Source: Fundicoccus ignavus
Lineage (GTDB): Bacteria; Bacillota; Bacilli; Lactobacillales; Aerococcaceae
DNA: 64,000 nt
NCBI RefSeq assembly: GCF_009659375.1
Contig: NZ_WJQT01000001.1
Span: 124,001 to 188,000 of the forward strand
Direction of reading: 5' to 3'
Part shown: piece by piece, positions 17,547-27,397 of the stretch
How the letters are laid out: the number at the start of each line of letters is the position of its first letter
Position numbering within the stretch: position 1 is the first letter of the stretch
The notes under the pieces: generated by a model
What the model saw: the letters and a program-made list of their open reading frames with translations, nothing else
Told to the model about the DNA's origin: nothing
Databases searched by the model: none
Made by a program: the position numbers and the translations under genes

Positions 17547-18515
17547 ATGAATATTATCATGCGCTTTGCTTTAAAAATTCTTTCTTCTCCCAAAATTAAT
17601 ATGCGAGAATGGTATAAACGTATTCGTAGAGTTCAAGATATGTTTGCGGGCAGAGTTGAGAATAAGTATGAATTTCTAGATTGGCGTTACTACGCTAAGG
17701 ATGGTACGCATAAAATTCCAATTCGAATTTTCCAGCCGGATAAGAAATCGAGTGACGAATTGTTGGTGTTTATACATGGTGGTGGCTGGGTACTTGGGAA
17801 TGTCGATACTTATACGAAGGATTGCATAAAATTAGCGAATAGAACGGGACGGATTGTCTTGGCAGTTGATTATTCAAAGGCTCCGGAGTATCCTTTTCCA
17901 GCAGGTTTTAATGATGTCTATCAAGTCACGAATGATTTAATGACGGGCCTCAAGACCAAAGACCTTTTGGGAGCCAAAGAATTAGTTTTGATTGGTAATT
18001 CAGCGGGTGCTAACTTGGTGGCTGCAGTTTCATTAAGGTTACGAGATGAAGGTAAGGAAATTCCTAAGAAACAAATTTTAATTAATCCAGTGACTTATTG
18101 GGTGCATGATGAGAGTTCGCCTTTTAAAAGTGTGCATGAGAATGCGACGGGTTATGGGCTAACGGCTAAGAAAATGCAAGAATATATGGCGATGTATGAA
18201 CCAGATGTTGAAGAACGAAAGTCGCCTTATGTTGCACCGGTTATGGCTGATAATTTTTCAGATCAACCGGAGACGTTGATTCTTGTTTCTGAATTTGATC
18301 CACTACGCGATGAAGGTGTTATGTATGGGCATCTCTTGCAAGAGGCGGGGAATTCGGTTGAGATATTCGAAGCAACTAATACGGTTCATGACTATATTTT
18401 TGGGCCGCTGAGTAATCAAATTGTTGAAGACTCCTATGAACTAATGAAGAGATTTTTAGAAAATCGCTTGAAAGGTAGTGAGGAATATGACGAAGTGGGA
18501 AGCAAGAAATCATAA
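17547..18515 (+). CDS. Alpha/beta hydrolase of the HSL/Aes esterase type
   Basis: 322-aa serine hydrolase. The oxyanion motif HGGGW (residues about 75-79), nucleophile elbow GNSAG, acid in EFDPLRDE and catalytic His in VHDY form a complete triad in the hormone-sensitive-lipase family order. No signal peptide is evident, although a short hydrophobic/amphipathic N-terminus (MNIIMRFALKILSS) could touch the membrane. Its last 29 bases overlap the next gene (start 18487), so the two are translationally coupled. Together with the acetyltransferase and zinc-ribbon DUF6320 gene it forms a three-gene operon that probably makes or remodels an acylated small molecule or lipid (inference). The substrate is unknown. 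Confidence 0.85.
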   Translation: MNIIMRFALKILSSPKINMREWYKRIRRVQDMFAGRVENKYEFLDWRYYAKDGTHKIPIRIFQPDKKSSDELLVFIHGGGWVLGNVDTYTKDCIKLANRTGRIVLAVDYSKAPEYPFPAGFNDVYQVTNDLMTGLKTKDLLGAKELVLIGNSAGANLVAAVSLRLRDEGKEIPKKQILINPVTYWVHDESSPFKSVHENATGYGLTAKKMQEYMAMYEPDVEERKSPYVAPVMADNFSDQPETLILVSEFDPLRDEGVMYGHLLQEAGNSVEIFEATNTVHDYIFGPLSNQIVEDSYELMKRFLENRLKGSEEYDEVGSKKS

Positions 18516-19875
18516 AAAATGGGTTAAATTGGATTATGCTTCTAACATTTTTCTTGCAGCAATGACACATCGGGATACGAAAGTGTTCCGACTGAGTGCT
18601 GAGGTAACAGAAATGGTGGATCCCGAGCTGTTACAAGCTGCTTTAGAAAAAGTCTATGACCAATACAGGCTTTACCACAGTGTCTTGCGCCGAGGTTTCT
18701 TTTGGTATTATTTAGAAGAGGGGGATTTGAGACCTCAAGTAATGGCAGATACCTCTTCATCTTGTCGCACGATTTATCACTTTGACCGTAAGGAATTACT
18801 CTTTCGCGTGCTGTATTTGAACAAACGAATTAGTTTAGAGGTGTTTCATGTTCTATCTGATGGCACAGGTGCGATGTGGTTTTTCCAAGATTTAATGCGT
18901 GAATATTTATTGTTAAAGCACCCTGAAATTCAAAGTGATCAGCTTGAGTCTTCGACTTATATTCATGAAACTTCAAGTGAAGATAGCTTTGCCCGTCATT
19001 TCAGACGTAGTGAGCAACGAAGTTTTTCGAATGCGGCACAGTCGGCTTTACGTGGCTTTGGTGAAGTGGGGACCAGGGTGAAGAACGTGCTTTTCCCAAT
19101 CGCTAAAAGAGGTAAAGAAAAAGTCTATCGCTATAAAGGGACTTACACACCAGATAATCGTCCCCGTGTCGTGGAATTAGAAATGCCAGTAAAAGCTATT
19201 ATTAGTCAGGCGAAGCAATTAAATGTTTCGGTTACGGTTTATTTAACTGCTTTATTTATTAAATCTTTACGTGATAGCGTGACAGATTTTGAAGGAGATG
19301 AACGGATTGCGGTGTCAGTGCCGATAAATTTACGACAATTTTTCCCATCGACTTCAGCTCGGAATTTTTTTTCGGTCACTAATATTGGCTATACGTATAA
19401 AAAGGATCGAGAGAATAGTTTACAAGAAATTTGTCAGGAACTAAAAGCTGAAATTGATCCGCAACTTGAAAAAGAACATTTAGAGGGTTGGTTAAAACAG
19501 CTCGTTTATTTTGAGTATATGCCGATTAGTCGAATTATTTTGCGTCCGATTAAAGATTTCGGTTTGAAAATTATCAATTATTTCAGTAACCGCAAGATCA
19601 CGATTGCGATTTCTAATTTAGGGCGTGTTAGTTTTTCTCACCAGATTGATCAATTAGTAAAAGAAGTGTTTTTCCATACAATTGCAGTGAGACCTCAATT
19701 TTGTACGATTAGTCATAATGATGTGATGACGATTACGTTCACATCTCCTTTTATAGAAACCGATATTTTTCAAATTTTTGCTCGTCATTTAACGAATCTC
19801 GATATTCCGGTTATCACAACGGTAAATAAAGTAACGGATGCGGAATTGGGGGTGGTTGCTAATGCGTCAGTGTGA
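18487..19875 (+). CDS. Alcohol acetyltransferase/condensation-domain-like acyltransferase
   Basis: About 462-aa protein of the CoA-dependent acyltransferase superfamily (alcohol acetyltransferase, PapA, condensation domains). The catalytic HxxxDG motif is seen as FHVLSDGTGA (near residue 120). The second domain has the SVPINLRQFFPSTSARNFF stretch, which resembles the family's downstream conserved region. It starts at an ATG within the end of the hydrolase gene (GTGAGG ribosome site) and overlaps the start of the DUF6320 gene by 14 bases. The acyl donor and acceptor are unknown. The tight coupling suggests that the three products act in one pathway. Confidence 0.78.
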   Translation: MTKWEARNHKKWVKLDYASNIFLAAMTHRDTKVFRLSAEVTEMVDPELLQAALEKVYDQYRLYHSVLRRGFFWYYLEEGDLRPQVMADTSSSCRTIYHFDRKELLFRVLYLNKRISLEVFHVLSDGTGAMWFFQDLMREYLLLKHPEIQSDQLESSTYIHETSSEDSFARHFRRSEQRSFSNAAQSALRGFGEVGTRVKNVLFPIAKRGKEKVYRYKGTYTPDNRPRVVELEMPVKAIISQAKQLNVSVTVYLTALFIKSLRDSVTDFEGDERIAVSVPINLRQFFPSTSARNFFSVTNIGYTYKKDRENSLQEICQELKAEIDPQLEKEHLEGWLKQLVYFEYMPISRIILRPIKDFGLKIINYFSNRKITIAISNLGRVSFSHQIDQLVKEVFFHTIAVRPQFCTISHNDVMTITFTSPFIETDIFQIFARHLTNLDIPVITTVNKVTDAELGVVANASV

Positions 19876-20524
19876 TCAGTGCCGTATCGCTATAAAAGGC
19901 GATTGGGCAACGTGTCCTTTGTGCCATCAACCCCTGGATCAAACAACTGAAGTGACATCAAGTTCATATCCAGATGTGCCACTTCAATTTAACAACCAAA
20001 GGATTATGAAGTGGTTGGTTTGGTTATCTATATTGATTATTGTCGTTATTTTTGCGATTGCGTTTATTTGGCGAGGCGAAATTCGCTTGTTTGAAGGCGC
20101 GGTTTTAGGCATTGGAACGATTTGGTTGATTGTTTTAATTATTCTGAGAAAAAGACGAAATCTATCAAAGAGTGTGTTGTATTTACTTGTAAGTCTATCC
20201 TTAATCAGCGTTTATTTGGATTATCTGTTAGGTTGGCAAGGTTGGTCGCTTACGTATACTATTCCGATTTTTTGTAGTTCTTCTCTATTAGGAATGTTTA
20301 TATCAATCAAATTAGTCAGAATGAAGCCTGGTGATTACATTCTTTATTTGGCTGCTGCAGATTTACTAGGTTTGGTACCAGCTGTGTTTCTTATTTTTGG
20401 TTGGGTGACGGTAACGGCGCCTGCCTGGGCATCGGTTTTGTTAAGTACTTCAATGTTGTTTTTTATTATCGTCTTTCGTTGGCAGGTTATACGCCGAGAA
20501 TTGAAAAAAAGAACCTTTATTTGA
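19862..20524 (+). CDS. Zinc-ribbon membrane protein, DUF6320 type
   Basis: 220-aa protein with an N-terminal zinc ribbon (CDQC near residue 4 and CPLC near residue 19) followed by six to seven hydrophobic segments from about residue 50 to 210 and a basic tail. DUF6320 proteins have this layout and commonly lie beside alcohol-acetyltransferase-like genes; their role is not known. The ATG at 19862 follows GGGGGTGG and overlaps the upstream gene. It may organise or transport the product of the two enzymes at the membrane (inference). Confidence 0.72.
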   Translation: MRQCDQCRIAIKGDWATCPLCHQPLDQTTEVTSSSYPDVPLQFNNQRIMKWLVWLSILIIVVIFAIAFIWRGEIRLFEGAVLGIGTIWLIVLIILRKRRNLSKSVLYLLVSLSLISVYLDYLLGWQGWSLTYTIPIFCSSSLLGMFISIKLVRMKPGDYILYLAAADLLGLVPAVFLIFGWVTVTAPAWASVLLSTSMLFFIIVFRWQVIRRELKKRTFI

Positions 20525-20546
20525 TGGTTTGATAAGTAATGATAAG

Positions 20547-20580
20547 CCCCAACATTTACCTTTTGGTGTGTTGGGGTATT
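20547..20580 (+). terminator. Terminator of the hydrolase/acyltransferase/DUF6320 operon
   Basis: CCCCAACA pairs with TGTTGGGG across a 14-base loop, followed by TATTTT. Confidence 0.65.
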
Positions 20581-20607
20581 TTGGCAATAATGTGGTAAGC
20601 GTTTAAA

Positions 20608-20636
20608 TTGACTGGTATATTATGATTTGCTAATAT
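20608..20636 (+). promoter_or_regulatory. Promoter ahead of the Cys/Met-rich leader peptide
   Basis: TTGACT (20608-20613), 17-base spacer, TAATAT (20631-20636). It would give a leader transcript starting near 20643. Confidence 0.65.
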
Positions 20637-20710
20637 GATTCTAAGTTTCAATTTGTGGTTGTTAACTTGAAAGAAACTTATTACTAAGAACAAGCAGAGG
20701 GGGAAATTAA

Positions 20711-20815
20711 ATGTTGATGTGTAACTGTATGGGCATGTGTATGTGTTGTCATCAGAATACTCGTGTGGACAGTTATCATCGAATGCGGTCTTTTTCTGTT
20801 AAATGGTCAATGTAA
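20711..20815 (+). CDS. Cys/Met-rich leader-like peptide (34 aa)
   Basis: An ATG preceded by AGAGGGGG starts a 34-codon frame. Residues 1-14 are MLMCNCMGMCMCCH: five Cys and five Met codons among the first thirteen, all Cys as TGT. The remainder (QNTRVDSYHRMRSFSVKWSM) is basic. It lies behind a good promoter and 75 bases before a hairpin with a T-run, which itself precedes a sodium/amino-acid symporter gene. This is the layout of a ribosome-mediated attenuation leader responding to sulfur amino acids (inference). A metal-binding micropeptide is the main alternative. I do not recognise a described homologue. Confidence 0.55.
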   Translation: MLMCNCMGMCMCCHQNTRVDSYHRMRSFSVKWSM

Positions 20816-20890
20816 TGGATGCCATAAATGATTCAGTTTTCCTGTAGGGAGCTGTAGCTTTTTCAGTAAAACCAAATAGAGTGTATAGCT

Positions 20891-20923
20891 GTGCATGAGA
20901 AATGATACTCATGTGCTTTTTTT
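20891..20923 (+). terminator. Terminator/attenuator between the leader peptide and the symporter
   Basis: GTGCATGAG pairs with CTCATGTGC (two G-T pairs) around AAATGATA and is followed by seven T. It lies upstream of the symporter gene, so read-through must be controlled or the gene has little expression. I could not resolve a clear anti-terminator by eye. Confidence 0.65.
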
Positions 20924-20952
20924 ATGCTTTTTAAAAGAAAGGGAGTTTTTGT

Positions 20953-21369
20953 ATGGAAAAATTGAAGCAATTCAAGAAGCCGAATTTAATGACGCAAGTT
21001 TTAATCGGTGCAGTTCTAGGTATTATTGTGGGACGTTTTGTACCACAGCTTGGTTTAGAAGCTGAGTTTTTAGGTAGTCTGTTTATGAATATGATTCAGA
21101 TGGTGATTGTGCCACTGATTTTCCCGTTAATCGTTTTGGCCATTGTTGAAATGAGTCAGGCGCAACGCTTTGGTGGATTAGCGATCAAATCCTTTATTTA
21201 CTTTTTCGGCGTGACAACCGCTTTGATTGTGCTGACTTTAGCGATTGATGCTGTAAGTGGAGTCGGGAGTGTTTTCTACAACTGTATGAGCGCTTTATCT
21301 CATACAAGTGGCCATCGTTATGCACCTGAATTAACAGATGATTTATTACACAGGTTAGAGAGTAGCTGA
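20953..21369 (+). pseudogene. Truncated dicarboxylate/amino acid:cation symporter (DAACS family)
   Basis: The first ~105 residues are a DAACS symporter N-terminus: three membrane segments with NMIQMVIVPLIFPLIVLAI as the diagnostic stretch. After AIDAVSGVGSVF the sequence becomes unrelated (SHTSGHRYAPELTDDLLHRL) and stops at 138 aa, where relatives have 400-460. The start has AAAGGGAG. Bases 21370-21720 contain further coding-like pieces with stops (for example DPSSKFKIRENGLPQAQIVF and DVVAIGFIDTPDLIVAF) that I cannot assign, so the locus seems to be a deletion chimera. Confidence 0.8.
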
Positions 21370-21723
21370 GCAAAAGTAGCTAACGGGACGATGCCATCGG
21401 GATTGGAATGAGTAATTTAAAGCGGCTGGAAAAATGAATTGTTTCCTACGTCTGGTCTAGTTGTAGACCCGTCAAGCAAATTCAAGATTAGAGAGAATGG
21501 TTTACCTCAAGCACAAATCGTATTTTTAGAAGCTTTTTTGAAGAAGTAAAGAATTGACGTTGTAGCCATTGGGTTTATTGATACTCCTGACCTCATTGTT
21601 GCATTTATGATGTGAGTAAGAATACGAACTACAATTTTGATGCTGAACAAGCTGCAGTGAAGTTCGCAATGCTAGAATTGATATTTAAAAGCAGAACTTG
21701 ATCAAATCTAAAATTTAATCTTA

Positions 21724-21763
21724 TCCCTCGTTAACTGTGTGTTGAAGTTGATGAGGGAGTTTT
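21724..21763 (+). terminator. Terminator-like hairpin downstream of the broken symporter region
   Basis: TCCCTC pairs with GAGGGA, with GTTAAC/GTTGAT partly pairing inside, then TTTTC. Confidence 0.45.
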
Positions 21764-22000
21764 CGTAATATAAGGGATTACAACTTTAGGGTGAATTAAT
21801 AGCATCTGTGCTTCGTTTATCGCAGTAGTTTTCCAAGTAGGTGGTCGCTTTCAATGATTTATTGGAGTTCGTAATATTCATAGTTTTCTAGCTAAATCGG
21901 CTAGGCTTTGTCTAATTAGCTGTGCTCATAGTCAGAGCAGCTACGCCGATTGCCCAATATATATCGGTACCGCTTTGGTAAGCAACAATATAGCGCAACG

Positions 22001-22090
22001 CTTGGTATCCCAACAAGAGTATCGTTATATTATCAAGTTAAAATTGCTAAGCGGAATTTAAGGGACTTGGACAAAGTTCAGGATTTTCTT
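22001..22090 (+). repeat. Decayed repeat, copy 3 of 3
   Basis: The best preserved copy. One frame reads GIPTRVSLYYQVKIAKRNL and continues RDLDKVQDFLINIVVG before a stop. Upstream (21830-21920) it shares TTTTCCAAG and TCGGCTAGGC with the region before copy 1. The gene or element of origin is unknown to me. Confidence 0.55.
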
Positions 22091-22177
22091 ATTAATATTG
22101 TTGTGGGCTGATTGCTGTGGGAAAAGATGAAGTATCTATACTGGGATAACGGATTTATGATGAATTATAAAATCTTG

Positions 22178-22206
22178 TTGTAAACGTATTTTTTTTTTGA
22201 TATGAT
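22178..22206 (+). promoter_or_regulatory. Promoter of the licT-bglF-bglA operon with overlapping cre-like site
   Basis: TTGTAA (22178-22183) and TATGAT (22201-22206) are 17 bases apart. TGTAAACGTATT over the -35 resembles a half-conserved catabolite-responsive element, which would fit CcpA repression. Confidence 0.6.
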
Positions 22207-22228
22207 GGGCATAGATATTTAAACAGAT

Positions 22229-22257
22229 GGATTGTTACTGGTGAAGCAGGCTATACC
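22229..22257 (+). promoter_or_regulatory. Ribonucleic antiterminator (RAT) 1, before licT
   Basis: The 29-base element begins GGATTGTTACTG and ends AGGCTATACC, the BglG/LicT binding consensus. A strong overlapping terminator is not obvious here, unlike at RAT 2. Confidence 0.75.
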
Positions 22258-22351
22258 ACTTTTAAATAGTTAGACAACATTATTGTGTTTTCTTTACTAT
22301 TAGAGAGGGGGAAGTATGCTTATTTTTTTTCTAATGAAATGAGTGATGTAG

Positions 22352-23182
22352 ATGAAAGTAGAAAAAATCATTAATAACAACTTGGTTAAGTCGCGTAATC
22401 AGCAAAACCAAGAACTCATCATTATGGGTAAAGGGATCGGCTTCAAGAAAGAAATTGGTTCCGATATTGACGAGGCATTAATTAACCAAATATATGTTAG
22501 TGAAGACGGTCGCTCATCTAATCAATTAGCTGAGATACTCGCTTCAGTTCCACTAGAAATTATTCAGCTTACGAATGAAATTGTTGCCTTTGCCCGAGCT
22601 TCTTTAGGGAAGCGACTGAGTGATAATATTTACTTAACATTGACTGATCATGTTAGTTTTGCGATTGAGCGATATCGTGATGGAATCAATCTACAGAATG
22701 CGCTGTTGTGGGAAATTAAACGATTCTACAATCATGAATACTTGATTGGTAAAGAAGCTTTAGCCATCATCCAACAAAGATTGGGCGTGGAGCTGCCGGA
22801 AGACGAGGCAGGTTTTATTGCGCTTCACTTTGTTAATGCTACCATGGATTCTCCAGGCATTGAAAAGACAGCCGAGTTAGCCAAAACCGTTCAGAATATT
22901 TTGAATATTGTGAAGTATCACTTTAATATTGAACTCAATGAATACTCCCTGCATTATGAGCGCTTTGTCACACATTTGAAATTCTTCGTTCAACGGATTA
23001 TTAGTGGAACGAAGATAAAAGATGATGATGACGGCTTTATGCTAGCTTTGAAAGAGCGTTACGCTGAAGAGTATAAATGTGCAATAAAAATTGAACAATT
23101 TATTTTAAAAGAATTTGGTCGCACCCTGACCGACAATGAAGTCATCTATTTGACGATTCATATTCGAAGAGTCATTAATTAA
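22352..23182 (+). CDS. licT: LicT-type transcriptional antiterminator (BglG family)
   Basis: 276-aa RNA-binding antiterminator for beta-glucoside genes. The N-terminal CAT RNA-binding domain (1-55) has NNNLV and GKGIGFKK. PRD1 and PRD2 follow; all four phosphorylatable histidines appear to be present, in LTDHVSF, ALHFVNA, HYERFVTHL and TIHIRRV. When substrate is available and HPr is active the dimer binds the RAT sites at 22229 and 23193 and blocks termination. It is the first gene of the operon, so it can autoregulate. Confidence 0.93.
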   Translation: MKVEKIINNNLVKSRNQQNQELIIMGKGIGFKKEIGSDIDEALINQIYVSEDGRSSNQLAEILASVPLEIIQLTNEIVAFARASLGKRLSDNIYLTLTDHVSFAIERYRDGINLQNALLWEIKRFYNHEYLIGKEALAIIQQRLGVELPEDEAGFIALHFVNATMDSPGIEKTAELAKTVQNILNIVKYHFNIELNEYSLHYERFVTHLKFFVQRIISGTKIKDDDDGFMLALKERYAEEYKCAIKIEQFILKEFGRTLTDNEVIYLTIHIRRVIN

Positions 23183-23192
23183 ATAACCCTAA

Positions 23193-23275
23193 GGATTGTT
23201 ACTATTCAATTAGGCTATACCCAAGTAAAAGCAGCAACTTAATCTAACAAGTTGAGCGTTTATTTGGGTATTTTT
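23193..23275 (+). promoter_or_regulatory. RAT 2 with overlapping terminator, before bglF
   Basis: A second 29-base RAT (GGATTGTTAC ... AGGCTATACC, 23193-23221) overlaps the left arm of a terminator: ATACCCAAGTAAA (23217-23229) pairs with TTTATTTGGGTAT (23259-23271), with CAACTT/AAGTTG inside, followed by TTTTATA. Binding of LicT to the RAT must prevent the terminator from forming. Confidence 0.88.
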
Positions 23276-23301
23276 ATATACAAAATAGGAAAAGAGGAAT
23301 T

Positions 23302-25188
23302 ATGATGGATTATAAAAATTTAGGTAAAACAATTTTAGATAATGTAGGTGGAGAGGAGAATGTGAATGAATTAATCCACTGTGCCACTCGTTTACGTTTC
23401 AAATTAGCTGATACGACTAAGGCGAATACAGAGACGTTAAAGAATACACCAGGAGTTGTAGGTGTTGTGAATAAAGGTGGACAGTACCAAGTTATCATTG
23501 GTAGCGATGTACCAAAAGTATATCGTAGTATCCACGACCAAAGTAATTTAGAAGGTAAAAGCGGTCCTTCTGAAGGAGATGAGAATCAGACGAAATTTGA
23601 GAAAGTAATTGCGATGATCTCAGGGATTTTCACTCCTATTTTGCCAGTTATTACGGCTGCGGGTTTAATTAAAGCTGTTTTATCAATCTTAACTGTGTTT
23701 AATATTGTTCAAAATACGGATATGAACTATCAAGTATTAAATTTCATTGGTGATGCAGGCTTCTATTTCTTGCCTGTATTTCTAGGGGGAACGGCTGCGA
23801 GACAATTTAAGGCCAATCCTTATCTTGGAATGTTAATTGGGGCAACTTTCCTCCATCCAACCTTTACAGGTATGGTCAATGTGGCTAAGGAAACAGGAGA
23901 AGCGATTAGTTTCTTTGGTCTGCCGATATCAGCAGTAAGTTACTCCTCTTCAGTAATTCCGGTGATTTTATCGGTCTGGTTATTGAGTTATGTTGAACGT
24001 TTTGCTGATAGAATCTCACCAAAATCGGTTAAGTTCTTTACAGTGCCATTAATTTCAACGTTATTTACAAGTATTGTTGCTTTGACGCTATTAGGACCAA
24101 TTGGCTCAGTCGTAGGTAACTATTTAGCAGACTTTTTCCGTTGGTTAGAAACTTTTGGTAGTTGGGTTGTTCCAACGGTTGTAGGAACTTTTTCACCTTG
24201 GTTAGTTATGACTGGAACTCATTATGGATTGGTATCTATTGGTATTAATAACCGTGCTACACTTGGATATGATACTGTAGCATCAAACGGTATGTTGGCT
24301 TCTAATGTGGCACAAGGCGGGGCTGCTTTAGCAATCGCAGTTAAAACGAAAGACGTCAACAAGAAAGCAATGGCTTCTTCAGCAGGTGTTACGGCCATTA
24401 TGGGTATTACTGAACCAGCATTATTTGGGATAACTTTACAGAATAAAGCGGCTATGATTGGTACAATGGTCGCTGGGGGTGTCGGTGGTTTCATAATGGG
24501 AATCTTTGGCGCAAGAAACTATGCTGGAGGTTCACCAGGTTTATTAAGTTTAGGTTCATATATTGGTGAAGATACGCTTCATTCTTTATATGTGGCGGCA
24601 GCCACTTTAGTTACCTCTGTTATATTATCATTTGTGATAACATTTATTTTATATAAAGAAGATGAAACCATCGAAACAACAACTGGTGAGCAAGATGTAG
24701 TGCCAGTTCAAACAACTGCTGACTCTGAAAATTTAACAGAAACAGTGGTGGCACCGATGACAGGTCAAATTGTAGCGCTAGAGGAAGTGGAAGACCCAAC
24801 CTTTGCACAAGCTATTTTAGGGCAAGGCATCGCTATTAAACCTACAGATGGACTTGTGAAGTCACCAATCAAAGGTGAGATTGTAACTATCTTTGAAACG
24901 AAACATGCGATTGGCTTGAAAACAGACAGTGGTTTAGAGTTGCTGATTCATATTGGAATTGATACAGTGCAATTAAAAGGTGAACACTTCACCCAATTAG
25001 CCAAGAATGGTCAACGTGTTGAGATAGGTACGCCTCTTGTTCAAGTTGACTTAGCTGCAATTGAAGCAGCGGGGTATGATACAATCACGCCAATCGTCGT
25101 AACGAATACGATGGATTATGCTGGCGTGTTACCCACAGGAGAAGGTTTAGTTAATACGGGAGATGCGGTAATCAAGGTTATAAAATAA
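23302..25188 (+). CDS. bglF: Beta-glucoside-specific PTS transporter EIIBCA
   Basis: 628-aa membrane permease that imports and phosphorylates beta-glucosides. Domain order is EIIB (1-90; phosphorylated Cys27 in IHCATRLRF), EIIC (about 105-455, roughly ten membrane segments with MGITEPALFG) and EIIA (about 480-628; active His550 in LLIHIGIDTVQLKG). Two ATGs in a row start the gene behind AGAGGA. It is followed 18 bases later by the phospho-beta-glucosidase gene. Expression is controlled by RAT 2. Confidence 0.94.
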   Translation: MMDYKNLGKTILDNVGGEENVNELIHCATRLRFKLADTTKANTETLKNTPGVVGVVNKGGQYQVIIGSDVPKVYRSIHDQSNLEGKSGPSEGDENQTKFEKVIAMISGIFTPILPVITAAGLIKAVLSILTVFNIVQNTDMNYQVLNFIGDAGFYFLPVFLGGTAARQFKANPYLGMLIGATFLHPTFTGMVNVAKETGEAISFFGLPISAVSYSSSVIPVILSVWLLSYVERFADRISPKSVKFFTVPLISTLFTSIVALTLLGPIGSVVGNYLADFFRWLETFGSWVVPTVVGTFSPWLVMTGTHYGLVSIGINNRATLGYDTVASNGMLASNVAQGGAALAIAVKTKDVNKKAMASSAGVTAIMGITEPALFGITLQNKAAMIGTMVAGGVGGFIMGIFGARNYAGGSPGLLSLGSYIGEDTLHSLYVAAATLVTSVILSFVITFILYKEDETIETTTGEQDVVPVQTTADSENLTETVVAPMTGQIVALEEVEDPTFAQAILGQGIAIKPTDGLVKSPIKGEIVTIFETKHAIGLKTDSGLELLIHIGIDTVQLKGEHFTQLAKNGQRVEIGTPLVQVDLAAIEAAGYDTITPIVVTNTMDYAGVLPTGEGLVNTGDAVIKVIK

Positions 25189-26640
<1,452 letters not shown>

Positions 26641-26676
26641 TCGTTTTAGAGAAGCAAGACCAGTATATAGAGAAAA

Positions 26677-26716
26677 GCGCCGTGGAAGAAGTTAAAGCTT
26701 TCTCACGGCGTTTTTA
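26677..26716 (+). terminator. Terminator of the bgl operon
   Basis: CGCCGTG pairs with CACGGCG, extended inside by GAAGAAG/CTTTCT, then five T. Bases 26717-27200 contain no gene; an isolated GGGACTGTAAAATTTTG resembles the end of some insertion sequences, but I see no transposase. Confidence 0.75.
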
Positions 26717-27208
26717 CTGATAAATATTTCTATTAGAAAAGGGACTGTAAAATTTTGAATGTTGGTAGCAGTAAAAAGTCAGAGTGAATTTTCACTTTGG
26801 CTTTTATCAGACTGCCTACCGATAAAAATTTTTAAACGCGCCTTCTTTATCAGGACTGTATGTTGGTGGAATGACCGACTGCTGACGAGTATATTCGTAT
26901 CTGAGTCATAAATATACAAAGTTCTTAAAAGAATAAGTGATAGAATAGACAAATATTTACTGAGAAAGAATTAAATCATCAAAGAATCTTTATTTGAATA
27001 AGATTTTAATTCTTTGAAGTTTGTGGATAAAAGCGCAAAAAAGCAAAAAACTAAATTAAATTTAAGATAATAATTTAATTAAAATTTGATTAATTCATAA
27101 TTCGGTGGTCTGGCTAAAAAATATATATTTAGAAACGTTCAAAACTAATTGTATGCAGTCAAAAGTAGACAACAGTAAATTCTAAGTCAGTTAATTGTGA
27201 AAAGAATA

Positions 27209-27222
27209 GCTGTCTTGACAGC
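27209..27222. promoter_or_regulatory. Palindrome overlapping a possible upstream promoter of nox
   Basis: GCTGTC-TT-GACAGC is a perfect inverted repeat containing TTGACA (27215-27220), with TAATTA 17 bases further on. It could be a repressed distal promoter for nox, 180 bases before the start codon. Confidence 0.35.
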
Positions 27223-27339
27223 AAAATGTTACACATTTAATTACACAATAATCGAGCTAATGAAAAAATGTTCATTTGATAAGAGGGAAGGTAGAAAGCT
27301 TATTTAATAAGGTTTATTCTCCCTTTTTTGTGTTTGTGA

Positions 27340-27348
27340 TGGTATAAT
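27340..27348 (+). promoter_or_regulatory. Extended -10 promoter of nox
   Basis: TG-G-TATAAT is followed by AGAGGGGG and the nox ATG at 27398. No good -35 is present. Confidence 0.6.
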
Positions 27349-27397
27349 CTTAAGTAGCAAACGTAGTATTGCACAAGCGCAAGAGGGGGATTTTTTT

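Noticed and set aside
21420-21720. Possible nucleoside hydrolase remnant (DVVAIGFIDTPDLIVAF).
   Set aside because: The similarity to the VALGPLTN-type motif is too weak and other motifs are missing.
26745-26860. GGGACTGTAAAATTTTG as an IS256-type end.
   Set aside because: Only one end is seen and no transposase sequence is adjacent.
27270-27330. AGGGA...TCCCTTTTTT before nox as a terminator or attenuator.
   Set aside because: Only five pairs with a very large loop.
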